Shown: in pieces, positions 23,076-31,494 of the stretch
How positions within the stretch are numbered: position 1 is the stretch's first letter
How the letters are laid out: every line of letters starts with the position of its first letter
Source of the DNA: Methyloversatilis discipulorum
GTDB lineage: Bacteria > Pseudomonadota > Gammaproteobacteria > Burkholderiales > Rhodocyclaceae
Assembly: GCF_018780585.1 (NCBI RefSeq)
Contig: NZ_JADMJL010000019.1
Coordinates: forward strand, 62,001 to 126,000
DNA length: 64,000 nucleotides
Direction: 5' to 3'
The notes under the pieces: generated by a model
Database searches by the model: none
Seen by the model: only the letters and a program-made list of their open reading frames with translations
What the model was told of the DNA's origin: nothing
Position numbers and translations under genes: made by a program

Positions 23076-25393
23076 CTGCATTCCTCTCGCCCCGCATGCG
23101 TGCGGCCTTCCTGCTTTTCGCTGCAGTGCTTGCACTTGCGGGCTGTGCCACCAACAAGGCGTTCGAGGACGGCAAGCAGGCGCTGATGGCCGGCGACCAG
23201 GACCGCGCGCTCGGCCTGTTCGAGCAGGCGGCCAAGCAGTCTCCGGACAACGCCGAGATCCGCGCCACGCTGTACCGTCAGCGCGAAGTGGCCATCGCCC
23301 GCCAGCTGGCGCAGGCGGAGGCCGCGCGCATCGCCGGTAATCGAGAAGCCGCCGCCGCCGCACTTGACCGCGTGCTGGCGATGGACGCGCGCAATCCGCG
23401 CGCCATCTCGATGCGCGACCAGCTGCTGCGCGGCGTGCGTCACGACGCGATGGTGACCGAGGCGAATGCGATGTTCGTGCGCAAGGACGTGTCTGGCGCC
23501 GAAGCACGCGTGCGCAACGTGCTGGGGCAGGATGGCTCGCACGCCGGCGCGCGCGAGCTGCTGCGCCAGATCGAGGAGGCGCGGCCGAAGCAGCAGCAGC
23601 CGGCCGCGCTCGGCGACATGTTCCAAAAGACGGTGACACTGGAGTTCCGCGATACCTCGATGCGCAACGTGTTCGAGGCGATCGCCCGCTCGACCGGCAT
23701 CAACTTCGTGTTCGACAAGGACGTGCGGCCCGACATCAAGGTGACGCTGTTCGTACGCAACACGACGGTGGCCGAAGTGATGCGCCTCATCCTGATCACC
23801 AACCAGCTCGAGCGCAGCGTGCTGTCGGAGAACACCGTACTCATCTATCCGAACACCGCGGCCAAGGTGCGCGAATACAAGGAGCTGATCACACGCACCT
23901 TCTTCCTCGTCAACGCCGAGGCGAAGCAGGTGCAGAACCTGATCAAGACCGTGATCAAGACCAAGGATATCTACATCGACGAACGGCTGAACGTGATCGT
24001 GATGAAGGACACCGTCGACGCGGTCCGACTGGCCGAACAGCTGGTCGAGTCGGTCGACGTGGCCGAGCCGGAAGTGATGCTGGAAGTCGAGGTGCTGGAA
24101 GTCAGCAGCAACAAGATGAAGGAACTGGGCATCGATTTCCCGGACCAGATCGGCTACGGCATCCTGACGCCCAATATCAGCAATTCAGTCAGCACCGCGG
24201 CGGGCATCACGACGACGACGACGCTGGGCGGCCAGTTGCTTCAGGGCAACATCAATCTGAAGGACACCAACGGGCTGGTCGTTCCCTACGTCAGCAATCC
24301 GGGGCTGATCCTGAACCTGAAGGCGACCGACGGCGCGGCCAATCTGCTCGCCAACCCGCGCATCCGCGTCAAGAACAAGGAAAAGGCCAAGGTGCACATC
24401 GGCGAGAAGCTGCCGGTGTTCACGACGACCTCGACCGCCAACGTCGGCGTGTCTGCGTCGGTCACCTATCTCGACGTCGGCCTGAAGCTCGACGTCGAGC
24501 CGCTGATCCACCCGGAGGACGACGTCGACATCAAGATGACGATGGAGGTGTCGAGCATCGTCAAGGAGGTGACCGGGCCGCAAAGCTCGCTCGCCTACCA
24601 GGTCGGCACGCGTTCGACCGCGACCTCGCTGCGTCTGAAGGACGGCGAGACGCAGATCCTCGCCGGCCTGATTTCCGACGAAGAGCGCACCAGCGCGTCG
24701 CGCCTGCCGGGCCTGGGTCACCTGCCGCTGATCGGCAAGCTGTTCTCGAGCGAGCGCGGCAGCAACAACAAGACCGAAATCGTCCTGCTGATCACGCCGC
24801 GCATCGTGCGCAATCTGAGCCGCCCGGCGCACATCGCGCCCGCTTTGCCGGCTGGTACCGAGGCGGCGGTGGGTGCTGCGTCGCTGTCGATCCGGCAGTC
24901 GGGCAAGGATCAGGGCATGCGCCTGTCGAGTTCGGGCGGCGGTGTTGCGCCGGCTGCCGGTGCGGTGCAGTTCGCGTCGCCGTCGCGTGCGGTTCAGCCG
25001 GAACCGGCGCCGGCGCCGGAGCCAGAGGACGAGGCGGGCGGTGCCGAACTGCGCATGCAGTCGTCGGGCGAGGTGACCGCGGGTGGCGAGGCGGGTGTGA
25101 TCGTGTCGATGACCGCGGGCGCAGGCGTGCGCAACGCGACGATAGAGATCGTCTATGACCCGAACGTGCTGACTGCGCTCGGAACGGTGACCGCCCCTGG
25201 GCGCGCTGCGGTGACCTTGTCGGCTGCAGGACCGGGGCAGGAGGCGCGCGCCGAACTGCGCTTCCGCGCGGCACCGAACGCGCCGGCAGGCGCCAGCAGC
25301 GTGCAGGTGGGCAATGTGGTGGCGCTGGGTGCGGACGGCAATCCGCTGCAGATCAATGCACCGTCGCCGGTGGATATCGTGATCCGCCCGTAA
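23072..25393 (+). CDS. gspD: Secretin GspD with N-terminal TPR and C-terminal cohesin-like domain
   Basis: 773 residues. Lipoprotein signal peptide with Cys25 in LALAGCATNK. Residues about 30-180 are helical TPR-like repeats absent from classical GspD. Then N-domains (TLEFRDTSMRNVFEAIARSTGINFVFD; ERLNVIVMKDT), and the secretin pore (VGISASVTYLDVGLKL-like segment, ending LLITPRIVRN). A linker rich in Pro and Ala leads to a C-terminal domain (about 665-773) with VSMTAGAGVRNATIEIVYDPNVL and a periodic beta pattern like cohesin domains. It forms the outer membrane channel of the secretion machine. Last gene of the operon; a terminator follows. Confidence 0.9.
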   Translation: MTAFLSPRMRAAFLLFAAVLALAGCATNKAFEDGKQALMAGDQDRALGLFEQAAKQSPDNAEIRATLYRQREVAIARQLAQAEAARIAGNREAAAAALDRVLAMDARNPRAISMRDQLLRGVRHDAMVTEANAMFVRKDVSGAEARVRNVLGQDGSHAGARELLRQIEEARPKQQQPAALGDMFQKTVTLEFRDTSMRNVFEAIARSTGINFVFDKDVRPDIKVTLFVRNTTVAEVMRLILITNQLERSVLSENTVLIYPNTAAKVREYKELITRTFFLVNAEAKQVQNLIKTVIKTKDIYIDERLNVIVMKDTVDAVRLAEQLVESVDVAEPEVMLEVEVLEVSSNKMKELGIDFPDQIGYGILTPNISNSVSTAAGITTTTTLGGQLLQGNINLKDTNGLVVPYVSNPGLILNLKATDGAANLLANPRIRVKNKEKAKVHIGEKLPVFTTTSTANVGVSASVTYLDVGLKLDVEPLIHPEDDVDIKMTMEVSSIVKEVTGPQSSLAYQVGTRSTATSLRLKDGETQILAGLISDEERTSASRLPGLGHLPLIGKLFSSERGSNNKTEIVLLITPRIVRNLSRPAHIAPALPAGTEAAVGAASLSIRQSGKDQGMRLSSSGGGVAPAAGAVQFASPSRAVQPEPAPAPEPEDEAGGAELRMQSSGEVTAGGEAGVIVSMTAGAGVRNATIEIVYDPNVLTALGTVTAPGRAAVTLSAAGPGQEARAELRFRAAPNAPAGASSVQVGNVVALGADGNPLQINAPSPVDIVIRP

Positions 25394-25401
25394 GCCGAAC
25401 G

Positions 25402-25463
25402 CGTCGCCGATACGGCGACGTGCGCGCAAAAGAAAAGGGGAAGGCGGTCTGCCTTCCCCTTGT
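25402..25463 (+). terminator. Terminator of the secretion operon
   Basis: Two hairpins: CGTCGCCG-ATA-CGGCGACG (25402-25420) and AAGGGGAAGGC/GCCTTCCCCTT (25435-25445 and 25451-25461). The second is an 11-bp stem flanked by A residues upstream and TTG downstream, and can serve the convergent HTH gene as well. Confidence 0.75.
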
Positions 25464-25489
25464 CGGTATCGCGCTCCGCGAAGGCTGTA

Positions 25490-25783
25490 TCAGCCGGCCT
25501 TGCGGTGCGCGCGGGCTTCCTTTTTCAGACGCTTGAACGTATCCGGATCGGTTGCGCGCAGGTATTCGACGACTTCGACGTCTTCGCGACGGATCTTGCT
25601 GATGTCGATCTGCTCGACGTGCACCAGACGCAGCAGCGCTTGCACGGGCTTAGGCATGTTGCGGCCGCTTTCGTAGCGGGAGCCGCCGCTTTGCGTCACG
25701 CCGAGGCGCGACCAGAATTGCGATTGGTTCATGCCCAGCTTCTTGCGGATTTCACGTGCGTCGATGGTATCGGTTGCTTTCAT
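25490..25783 (-). CDS. Small HTH transcriptional regulator
   Basis: 97 residues; ATG 25783 preceded by AAGGAC. The N-terminal two thirds form a helix-turn-helix of XRE type: REIRKKLGMNQSQFWSRLGVTQSGGSRYESGRNMP. The C-terminus is charged (FKRLKKEARAHRK). The target genes are unknown. It is convergent with gspD and divergent from lysC. The open frame continues antisense through lysC on the minus strand, but that extension is a shadow. Confidence 0.8.
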   Translation of the reverse strand: MKATDTIDAREIRKKLGMNQSQFWSRLGVTQSGGSRYESGRNMPKPVQALLRLVHVEQIDISKIRREDVEVVEYLRATDPDTFKRLKKEARAHRKAG

Positions 25784-25914
25784 GCTCGTTGTCCTTGATG
25801 AGTTGAACATCGAAACTTCGGTGCCGGGATCCTTGAAAATCCGGTGCCTGGCTGCCTGCCGCTTCGCATAGCTGCTTACTCCCGTGCCTATAACTAAAGT
25901 CATAGACAAAACCC

Positions 25915-25944
25915 AGTATAAATGATCACAACGTCCTGCACCAA
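25915..25944 (-). promoter_or_regulatory. Sigma-70-type promoter of the HTH gene
   Basis: Minus strand: TTGGTG (plus 25939-25944), 18-bp spacer, TATACT (plus 25915-25920). It lies in the 330-bp gap 25784-26113 between the HTH gene and lysC, which also holds a TACAAT (26075-26080) that may be the -10 element of lysC. I saw no other feature in that gap. Confidence 0.5.
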
Positions 25945-26113
25945 ACAGCTTTGCATATGTTTGCAAGTCGCTTGGTATTGTCGTGGACATCGTTTTTCGC
26001 CAGACGTTTCGCGCAGACTTCCGGTGCCCTGAACGTGAAAAACCGACGCGCCATGTCGCCGCGGGCGGATCAGTTACAATCGCGGGTTTTCGTACAACGT
26101 CCCGGAAGTTCAG

Positions 26114-27352
26114 ATGGCTCTCATCGTCCAGAAATACGGCGGCACCTCGGTCGGCAAGCCCGACCGCATCAAGAGCGTTGCCCGCCGGGTCGCCGGCTAC
26201 GTCGCCCGCGGCCACAAGATGGTCATCGTGGTGTCGGCCATGAGCGGCGAAACCAACCGCCTGCTGGGCCTTGCCAAGGAGATTTCGCCGACGCCCGATC
26301 CGCGCGAGCTCGACGTGATCGCCTCCACCGGCGAGCAGGTCACCATCGGCCTGCTGTCGATGGCGCTGAAGGATCTCGGCCTGAAGGCGCGCAGCTATAC
26401 CGGTGGCCAGGTGCGCATCCTGACCGACGACGCGCACACCAAGGCGCGCATCCTGTCGATCGACGAACACAATATCCGCCGCGACCTCGATGAAGGTCAC
26501 GTCGTCGTCGTCGCCGGCTTCCAGGGCGTGGACGAGAAGGGCAACATCACGACTCTCGGCCGCGGTGGTTCCGACACCACCGGCGTTGCGCTGGCCGCCG
26601 CGCTTGGCGCCGACGAGTGCCAGATCTACACCGACGTCGATGGTGTGTACACCACCGACCCGCGCATCGTGCCGGAAGCCCGTCGCCTCGACCGCATCAC
26701 CTTCGAGGAAATGCTCGAGATGGCGAGCCTGGGCTCGAAGGTGCTGCAGATCCGCTCGGTCGAGTTCGCAGGCAAGTACAAGGTCAAGCTGCGCGTGCTG
26801 TCCAGTTTCGAGGACGAGGGTCACGAAGGCCCGGGCACGCTGATTACTGTCGAGGAAGACGTCAATATGGAACAACCCATCATCTCCGGCATCGCCTTCA
26901 ACCGCGACGAAGCCAAACTGACCGTGCTCGGCGTGCCGGATCGTCCGGGCATTGCCTACCAGATTCTGGGACCGATTGCCGACGCCAACATCGACGTCGA
27001 TATGATCATCCAGAACGTCGGTCACGACGGCTCGACCGATTTCTCGTTCACGGTGAATCGCGGCGAGTTCGCGCGGGCGATGGAGATCCTCGAAAGCGTT
27101 CGCCAGCACATCGGTGCGCGCGAGATCAAGGGCGACAACCGGATCTGCAAGGTGTCGGCGGTCGGTGTCGGCATGCGCTCGCACCCGGGTGTGGCCAGCA
27201 AGATGTTCCGCACGCTGGCGGAAGAGGGCATCAACATCCAGATGATTTCGACGTCCGAAATCAAGGTGTCGGTGGTGCTCGACGAGAAGTACCTCGAACT
27301 CGCCGTGCGCGTTCTGCACCGCGCGTTCGAACTCGATCAGCCGGCGCAGTAA
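26114..27352 (+). CDS. lysC: Aspartate kinase
   Basis: 412 residues. N-terminal kinase domain with [52 protein letters not shown] and [12 protein letters not shown]-terminal paired ACT domains (about 265-400), including [29 protein letters not shown]. It phosphorylates L-aspartate, the first step to lysine, threonine and methionine, in the cytoplasm, and the ACT domains should give feedback control. Monofunctional. hom and thrC of the same pathway are at the far end of the window. Confidence 0.97.
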   Translation: MALIVQKYGGTSVGKPDRIKSVARRVAGYVARGHKMVIVVSAMSGETNRLLGLAKEISPTPDPRELDVIASTGEQVTIGLLSMALKDLGLKARSYTGGQVRILTDDAHTKARILSIDEHNIRRDLDEGHVVVVAGFQGVDEKGNITTLGRGGSDTTGVALAAALGADECQIYTDVDGVYTTDPRIVPEARRLDRITFEEMLEMASLGSKVLQIRSVEFAGKYKVKLRVLSSFEDEGHEGPGTLITVEEDVNMEQPIISGIAFNRDEAKLTVLGVPDRPGIAYQILGPIADANIDVDMIIQNVGHDGSTDFSFTVNRGEFARAMEILESVRQHIGAREIKGDNRICKVSAVGVGMRSHPGVASKMFRTLAEEGINIQMISTSEIKVSVVLDEKYLELAVRVLHRAFELDQPAQ

Positions 27353-27427
27353 TCAGCCGGAATAAATCGCGCGCGGGTTTGACCGGAGCGGGGCTTACCG
27401 GTATGATTCGCGCGCTTTTGCAGTACC

Positions 27428-27521
27428 GGAGAGGTGGCCGAGAGGTCGAAGGCACTCCCCTGCTAAGGGAGCATACGGGCCAAAACCTGTATCGAGGGTT
27501 CGAATCCCTCCCTCTCCGCCA
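27428..27521 (+). tRNA. tRNA-Ser (GCT anticodon)
   Basis: 94-nt class II tRNA: acceptor GGAGAGG/CCTCTCC, anticodon stem CTCCC/GGGAG around CTGCTAA (anticodon GCT), long variable arm, T-arm GGTTCGAATCC, encoded CCA (27519-27521). Confidence 0.97.
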
Positions 27522-27522
27522 A

Positions 27523-27573
27523 GCAACCATTGCTTCATGAAATGGTTGCAGTATTGAAAAAATGTGCTATAGT
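27523..27573 (+). promoter_or_regulatory. Inverted repeat and promoter between the two tRNA genes
   Basis: Perfect 9-bp inverted repeat GCAACCATT (27523-27531) and AATGGTTGC (27541-27549) starts directly after tRNA-Ser. Its right arm overlaps TTGCAG (27546-27551), which with TATAGT (27568-27573) and a 16-bp spacer makes a promoter for tRNA-Arg. The hairpin has no U-tract, so it may act in 3' processing of tRNA-Ser or as an operator. Confidence 0.5.
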
Positions 27574-27589
27574 TTTGCCTCTCTGCAGC

Positions 27590-27666
27590 GCGCCCGTAGC
27601 TCAGCTGGATAGAGTACTTGGCTACGAACCAAGGGGTCGGGCGTTCGAATCGCTCCGGGCGCGCCA
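27590..27666 (+). tRNA. tRNA-Arg (ACG anticodon)
   Basis: 77-nt tRNA: acceptor GCGCCCG/CGGGCGC, anticodon stem CTTGG/CCAAG around CTACGAA (anticodon ACG, wobble A expected to be inosine), T-loop TTCGAAT, encoded CCA (27664-27666). Confidence 0.97.
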
Positions 27667-27691
27667 ATTTACCGCAGGGAAACAAAGAGAT

Positions 27692-27720
27692 AGGCCAGTC
27701 GATTGACTGGCCTTTTTCTT
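27692..27720 (+). terminator. Terminator after tRNA-Arg
   Basis: 9-bp perfect stem AGGCCAGTC/GACTGGCCT (27692-27700 and 27705-27713), loop GATT, then TTTTCTT. Confidence 0.88.
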
Positions 27721-27899
27721 ATGTTCTTCACTTCTCGGGCTGCATTCTGCGGCGACCGGCTTCCGTCCTTCATTCCTCATTTCGTCGTACGCGTACGACA
27801 TGCGCGACATCGATCGTCGTGTATCCATTCGTCACATTCCGTCGGTGTTCTTTCGTGCAGCGGCGTCGAGTGACCTTGGTAATATGACAAAGTCGTTTC

Positions 27900-28244
27900 A
27901 TGACTTCGTTCGGGGAGGGGGAGCGGGTGGTCATAAGAAAAAAGAGTGCGGAGTTCGGGGGGGAGCGGGTCACGCCTGTGGCCTGGTTGAAGGCGAAGCT
28001 CGGTGTGCCCGAGCATGCGACGTATCTTGGGTTCGGCGTGCAGAAGGAGGGTGGGGCGCTTTTTCTCGCCGTCTGTGATCCTGCTGCTGCGCCCTCGGAC
28101 TGGGGCTGGACGCCCTCAGTCGAGCAGGCACGGAAGTTCGTCGGCTGGCGCGAGGCGGTCGATGCATCGGAACGCTGTGCGGGCAGCGGCGTCGTGCTGT
28201 ATTTCGACTACGGCGAGGAAATCTGGGTGTTTCCGGCGCGTTAG
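27900..28244 (+). CDS. Hypothetical protein, unrecognised
   Basis: Up to 114 residues, cytoplasmic, no signal peptide or membrane segment. Contains LGVPEHATYLGFGVQKEGGALFLAV and ends VLYFDYGEEIWVFPAR. An alternative start is GTG 27927, which has the purine-rich GGGAGGGGGAG just upstream and is at least as likely as ATG 27900. It is bounded by the tRNA-Arg terminator and a hairpin before cydB. I know no family for it. Coding is supported by the uninterrupted frame, G/C preference at third positions and sensible composition, so this could be a lineage-specific gene. Confidence 0.5.
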   Translation: MTSFGEGERVVIRKKSAEFGGERVTPVAWLKAKLGVPEHATYLGFGVQKEGGALFLAVCDPAAAPSDWGWTPSVEQARKFVGWREAVDASERCAGSGVVLYFDYGEEIWVFPAR

Positions 28245-28258
28245 TCGGTGGAACGGCA

Positions 28259-28285
28259 GCGGTCCCGCCCGCGGGGCGGGACCGC
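28259..28285. terminator. GC-rich hairpin between convergent genes
   Basis: 12-bp perfect stem GCGGTCCCGCCC/GGGCGGGACCGC (28259-28270 and 28274-28285) with a 3-nt loop, between the orphan gene and cydB stops. No good U-tract. Confidence 0.55.
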
Positions 28286-28290
28286 CTTAT

Positions 28291-29286
28291 TCATCCGTAG
28301 CGTAGTTCCGTCGCCTTGCCCCAGAACACGCGGTGCGCAAAGAAGGTGTAGGCGAGAATGGCCGGCACGGTGATGGCGCAGCCTGCGAGAATGAGATTGA
28401 GCGCAGCGGTGGAGCTTGCCGCCTGCCAGATCGTGATGCGATCCATCACGACGAAAGGGTAGAGGCTGTAGGCGAGGCCCAGTCCCCCCATCAGGAATAT
28501 CCCGACGGTCAGGATGAAGGGCAGCCAGCACAGCGTGCCCAATGCGCGTTTGCCGTTCAGTGTCCACCACAGTGCGACGAAGCAGGCGAAGGTGGCGAAC
28601 GGTATCGGCAGCAGGCCGATGAACTGCGGCAGACTGAACCAGCGCGCGCTGACCGTATCGCTGACCCAGGGTGTGGCAAGCGAAATGAGGCCCATGCCCA
28701 CGACGACCGGTATCAACGCAAGTCGTCCCCAGTGTGCCGCTCGCGATTGCAGATCGCCTTCGGTCTTCAGTACCAGCCAGGTGGCGCCCATCAGTACATA
28801 GGCGCAGGGCAGTGCGATGGCGATCGCCAGCGCGAACAGGTCGTAGGCGCCGCCGTCGGCAAAGCCGGTGATGAAGCGACCCAGCATCCAGCCCTGGGCG
28901 ACCGAGGTGACGGTCGAACCGGCAAAGAAGATGAAATTCCACAGCGGCTTGTGCCTGTCCTGCGCCTTGACCCGGAAGTCGAAGGCCACACCACGCAGGA
29001 TGAGGCCAAGCAGCATCAGTGCGATGGGCAGGTAGAGCGCGGTCATGACGACGCCGTGCGCTTTCGGGAATGCGATCAGCAGGATGCCTACGCCCAGCAC
29101 CAGCCAGGTTTCGTTGGCGTCCCAGAAGGGACCGATGGATGCGATCATCATGTCCTTCTGTCCGTCGTCGGCGCGATGCAGCAGCATGCCGACGCCCAGA
29201 TCGAAGCCATCGAGCACGACGTAGAGGAACATTGCGAGGCCCATCAGGCCCATGAAGATCACCGGCAGGATTTCGGCCCAGCTCAT
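28291..29286 (-). CDS. cydB: Cytochrome bd-type quinol oxidase subunit II
   Basis: 331-residue polytopic protein with about eight helices. Signature segments: MGLMGLAMFLYVVLDGFDLGVGML, GPFWDANETWLVLG and FPKAHGVVMTALYLPI. It is the structural partner of CydA in the inner membrane quinol oxidase that reduces O2 without pumping protons. Start overlaps the cydA stop by 4 nt. Similar in size to CIO-type CydB. I see no CydX-like small gene after it. Confidence 0.95.
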   Translation of the reverse strand: MSWAEILPVIFMGLMGLAMFLYVVLDGFDLGVGMLLHRADDGQKDMMIASIGPFWDANETWLVLGVGILLIAFPKAHGVVMTALYLPIALMLLGLILRGVAFDFRVKAQDRHKPLWNFIFFAGSTVTSVAQGWMLGRFITGFADGGAYDLFALAIAIALPCAYVLMGATWLVLKTEGDLQSRAAHWGRLALIPVVVGMGLISLATPWVSDTVSARWFSLPQFIGLLPIPFATFACFVALWWTLNGKRALGTLCWLPFILTVGIFLMGGLGLAYSLYPFVVMDRITIWQAASSTAALNLILAGCAITVPAILAYTFFAHRVFWGKATELRYG

Positions 29287-30668
29287 GCGCCACCTTCCTT
29301 CTTTGCGGGTTGGGTGCCGAGCAGTGTCGCCGCGCCGCCAGTGGGCGCAGGGTCGTAGCTGTCGGACGGTTTTTCGGCCATGTAACGCAGCACACTTATA
29401 TATGCAGCAATCAGCAGCACGTAGGTGATCAGGTACCCGGCCAGCGTGATCGCGATGTGCGGCGCCGGCGTCGCCGAGGCGACGTCAGCTGTCCTGATCA
29501 GGCCTTGTACGATCCAGGGCTGGCGACCGATTTCGGTTACGTACCAGCCGGCGACCGTGGCGATCCAGCCGGAAAAGGTCATCGCGGCGATGCCGACCAT
29601 GAGCCATTGCGGCGCGTGTTCGGGCTGCCATCCCCGACGTCGCAGCAGCCACCAGCCTGCCCAGCTCACCAGCAGCATCAGCGTGCCCATGGCGACCATG
29701 ATGCGGAAGCCGAAGAACAGCGGCTTCACCGGCGGGTGCGCCTCGAATTCGTTCAGACCCTTTAGTTCGCCATCCCATTCATGGGTCAGGATGAAGGACG
29801 CCATCTTCGGGATGCCGATAGCCATGTCATTGCGCCGTTCGGTCTCGTTGGGCAGCGCGAACAGCAGCAGTGGTGCGCCCTTCTCGGTCTCCCATACGCC
29901 TTCGATGGCGGCGATCTTCTGCGGCTGATGGTGCAGCGTGTTCAGGCCGTGCATGTCGCCGACCAGGATCTGCACCGGAATCAGTACCGCCGCCAGCGTG
30001 ATCGCGGCGCGCAGCGCCAGCGGTGTCGATGCGTTGGCCTTGCCACGCAGTACCTGCCAGGCTGACACGCCGGCGACCAGGAAGGCCATGGTCAGGAAGG
30101 ACGCCAGCAGCATGTGTGCGAAGCGGTAGGGGAAGGACGGATTGAAGATGATTTCCATCCAGCTCGTGACATGGAATTCACCGTTGATGATTTCGTAGCC
30201 GACCGGCGTCTGCATCCAGGAATTGAGCACGAGGATCCAGAACGCGCTCATCGTCGTGCCGAAGGCGACCAGGAAGGTGGCAAGCAGGTGTACTCGCTCG
30301 CTCACCCTTCCGTGGCCGAACAGCATGACGCCCAGGAAGGTGGCTTCGAGGAAGAAGGCGGTCAGCACCTCGAAGCCGAGCAGCGGTCCGGCAATGTTGC
30401 CGACCTTCTCCATGAAGCCGGGCCAGTTGGTGCCGAACTGGAAGCTCATCGTGATGCCGCTGACCACGCCGAGCGCGAAGGTGAGCGCAAACACCTTGGT
30501 CCAGAAGCGGTAGGCGGTCAGCCAGGGCCGGTGACTGGTCTTCAGCCAGCGCCAGCGCATGAACAGCAGCATCCAGCCGAGCGAGATCGAAATGGTCGGG
30601 AACAGGATGTGGAAGGTAATGTTGGCGGCGAACTGGATGCGCGCCAGCAGGACGGGATCAAGATCCAT
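29283..30668 (-). CDS. cydA: Cytochrome bd-type quinol oxidase subunit I (short Q-loop, CIO-like)
   Basis: 461 residues, nine helices. Haem ligands and neighbours are visible: His20 in FAANITFHILFPT, the second-helix segment SGITMSFQFGTNWPGF, FPYRFAHMLLASF (haem b558 His), and the quinol loop GDMHGLNTLHHQPQKIAAIEG. The Q-loop is short compared with E. coli CydA (about 520 residues), as in cyanide-insensitive oxidases. It catalyses quinol oxidation and O2 reduction in the inner membrane. It lies 9 bp after the gbsR-like regulator gene, so probably one operon. Confidence 0.94.
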   Translation of the reverse strand: MDLDPVLLARIQFAANITFHILFPTISISLGWMLLFMRWRWLKTSHRPWLTAYRFWTKVFALTFALGVVSGITMSFQFGTNWPGFMEKVGNIAGPLLGFEVLTAFFLEATFLGVMLFGHGRVSERVHLLATFLVAFGTTMSAFWILVLNSWMQTPVGYEIINGEFHVTSWMEIIFNPSFPYRFAHMLLASFLTMAFLVAGVSAWQVLRGKANASTPLALRAAITLAAVLIPVQILVGDMHGLNTLHHQPQKIAAIEGVWETEKGAPLLLFALPNETERRNDMAIGIPKMASFILTHEWDGELKGLNEFEAHPPVKPLFFGFRIMVAMGTLMLLVSWAGWWLLRRRGWQPEHAPQWLMVGIAAMTFSGWIATVAGWYVTEIGRQPWIVQGLIRTADVASATPAPHIAITLAGYLITYVLLIAAYISVLRYMAEKPSDSYDPAPTGGAATLLGTQPAKKEGGA

Positions 30669-30677
30669 CGGTGTGTC

Positions 30678-31223
30678 TCACTCCTTGCTGCCGGATTTGA
30701 GCTGGCCGGTCAGTTCCAGCAGTTTCTGGACTCTTGCGCCCATTCGCATCAGCTTGGCCAATGTCTGTGCGTCGAGTCTCTGTACATCGTCGAACCAGTT
30801 GCTCATCAGTTCGATCAGGTCGTGCATGCCCTTCATGCGCTCCTGGGCGACCTTGTCCTCGTCGCAGCTCGGTGTTTCGAGCAATGCGCTGCGCAGCATC
30901 GACAGGGTCGGTTCCATTTCGCGCCGGCGGCGCTCTTCCGCCAGCGTGCGGAAGATTTCCCAGGCGTCGCTCGGTGCGTCGAAATACTCGCGGCGGTCGC
31001 CGGCCACGTGCCTCAGTTTCACCAAACGCCACGACTGCAGCTCCTTCAGCCCCATGCTGACGTTGGAGCGCGAGTACGACAGCGTCTCGGCGATCTCGTC
31101 GGCGCACAGCGGCTTCGGCGACACGAAGATGAGTGCGTAGATCTGGCCAACCGTGCGGTTGATGCCCCAGCGGCTGCCCATTTCGCCGAAGTGCGCAACG
31201 AAGCTATGTACCAGCGGTGTCAT
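30678..31223 (-). CDS. GbsR/MarR-family transcriptional regulator of the cyd operon
   Basis: 181 residues from ATG 31223; an in-frame TTG at 31241 would add six residues and neither start has a clear ribosome binding site. The N-terminal winged helix carries the family hallmark HFGEMGSRWGINRTVGQIYALIF, then PLCADEIAETLSYSRSNVSMGLKELQ and WRLVKLRHVAGDRREYFDAP. The C-terminal helices are probably for dimerisation. It sits directly before cydAB and downstream of a perfect inverted repeat at 31273-31296, suggesting autoregulated control of the oxidase; what it senses is unknown. Confidence 0.85.
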   Translation of the reverse strand: MTPLVHSFVAHFGEMGSRWGINRTVGQIYALIFVSPKPLCADEIAETLSYSRSNVSMGLKELQSWRLVKLRHVAGDRREYFDAPSDAWEIFRTLAEERRRREMEPTLSMLRSALLETPSCDEDKVAQERMKGMHDLIELMSNWFDDVQRLDAQTLAKLMRMGARVQKLLELTGQLKSGSKE

Positions 31224-31272
31224 GATCTTCGGACTTTTCAAGTGCTATCTGAATGGCTGTTAATATAAATCA

Positions 31273-31296
31273 AATTTCAGAAAATACTGAAATTTC
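31273..31296. promoter_or_regulatory. Perfect inverted repeat, candidate GbsR-like operator
   Basis: AAATTTCAG (31273-31281), six bases, CTGAAATTT (31288-31296), in a notably AT-rich patch with TATATT (minus strand, about 31261-31267) just downstream. It lies 32-50 bp upstream of the regulator's start codons, where an operator overlapping the promoter is expected. Confidence 0.55.
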
Positions 31297-31494
31297 GGAA
31301 AGATCTGATCGTGCTCGGGCCACGGACGGATTGTGCGTCGAGGCGGCTGGCGTCGATCCGTGATCGCGGGCGGTGTCGGCTTCCGCCACCGCGCCGGCGT
31401 TGCGGTGCAGCACGCAGGCAGACGGGGCGCGTCGGTATTGGTACAATCTTGGGTTGTCCTTCCGTTTCCCTAGCCGCCTTTACCGGAGATACCC

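Noticed and set aside
25784..27319. Long minus-strand open frame running antisense through lysC into the HTH gene
   Set aside because: It is the antisense shadow of lysC in GC-rich DNA. Only the C-terminal 97 residues have a ribosome binding site and a family motif.
27777..28016. Minus-strand short open frames over the orphan gene
   Set aside because: Overlap the better plus-strand frame, with Arg/Pro/Ser-rich antisense composition.
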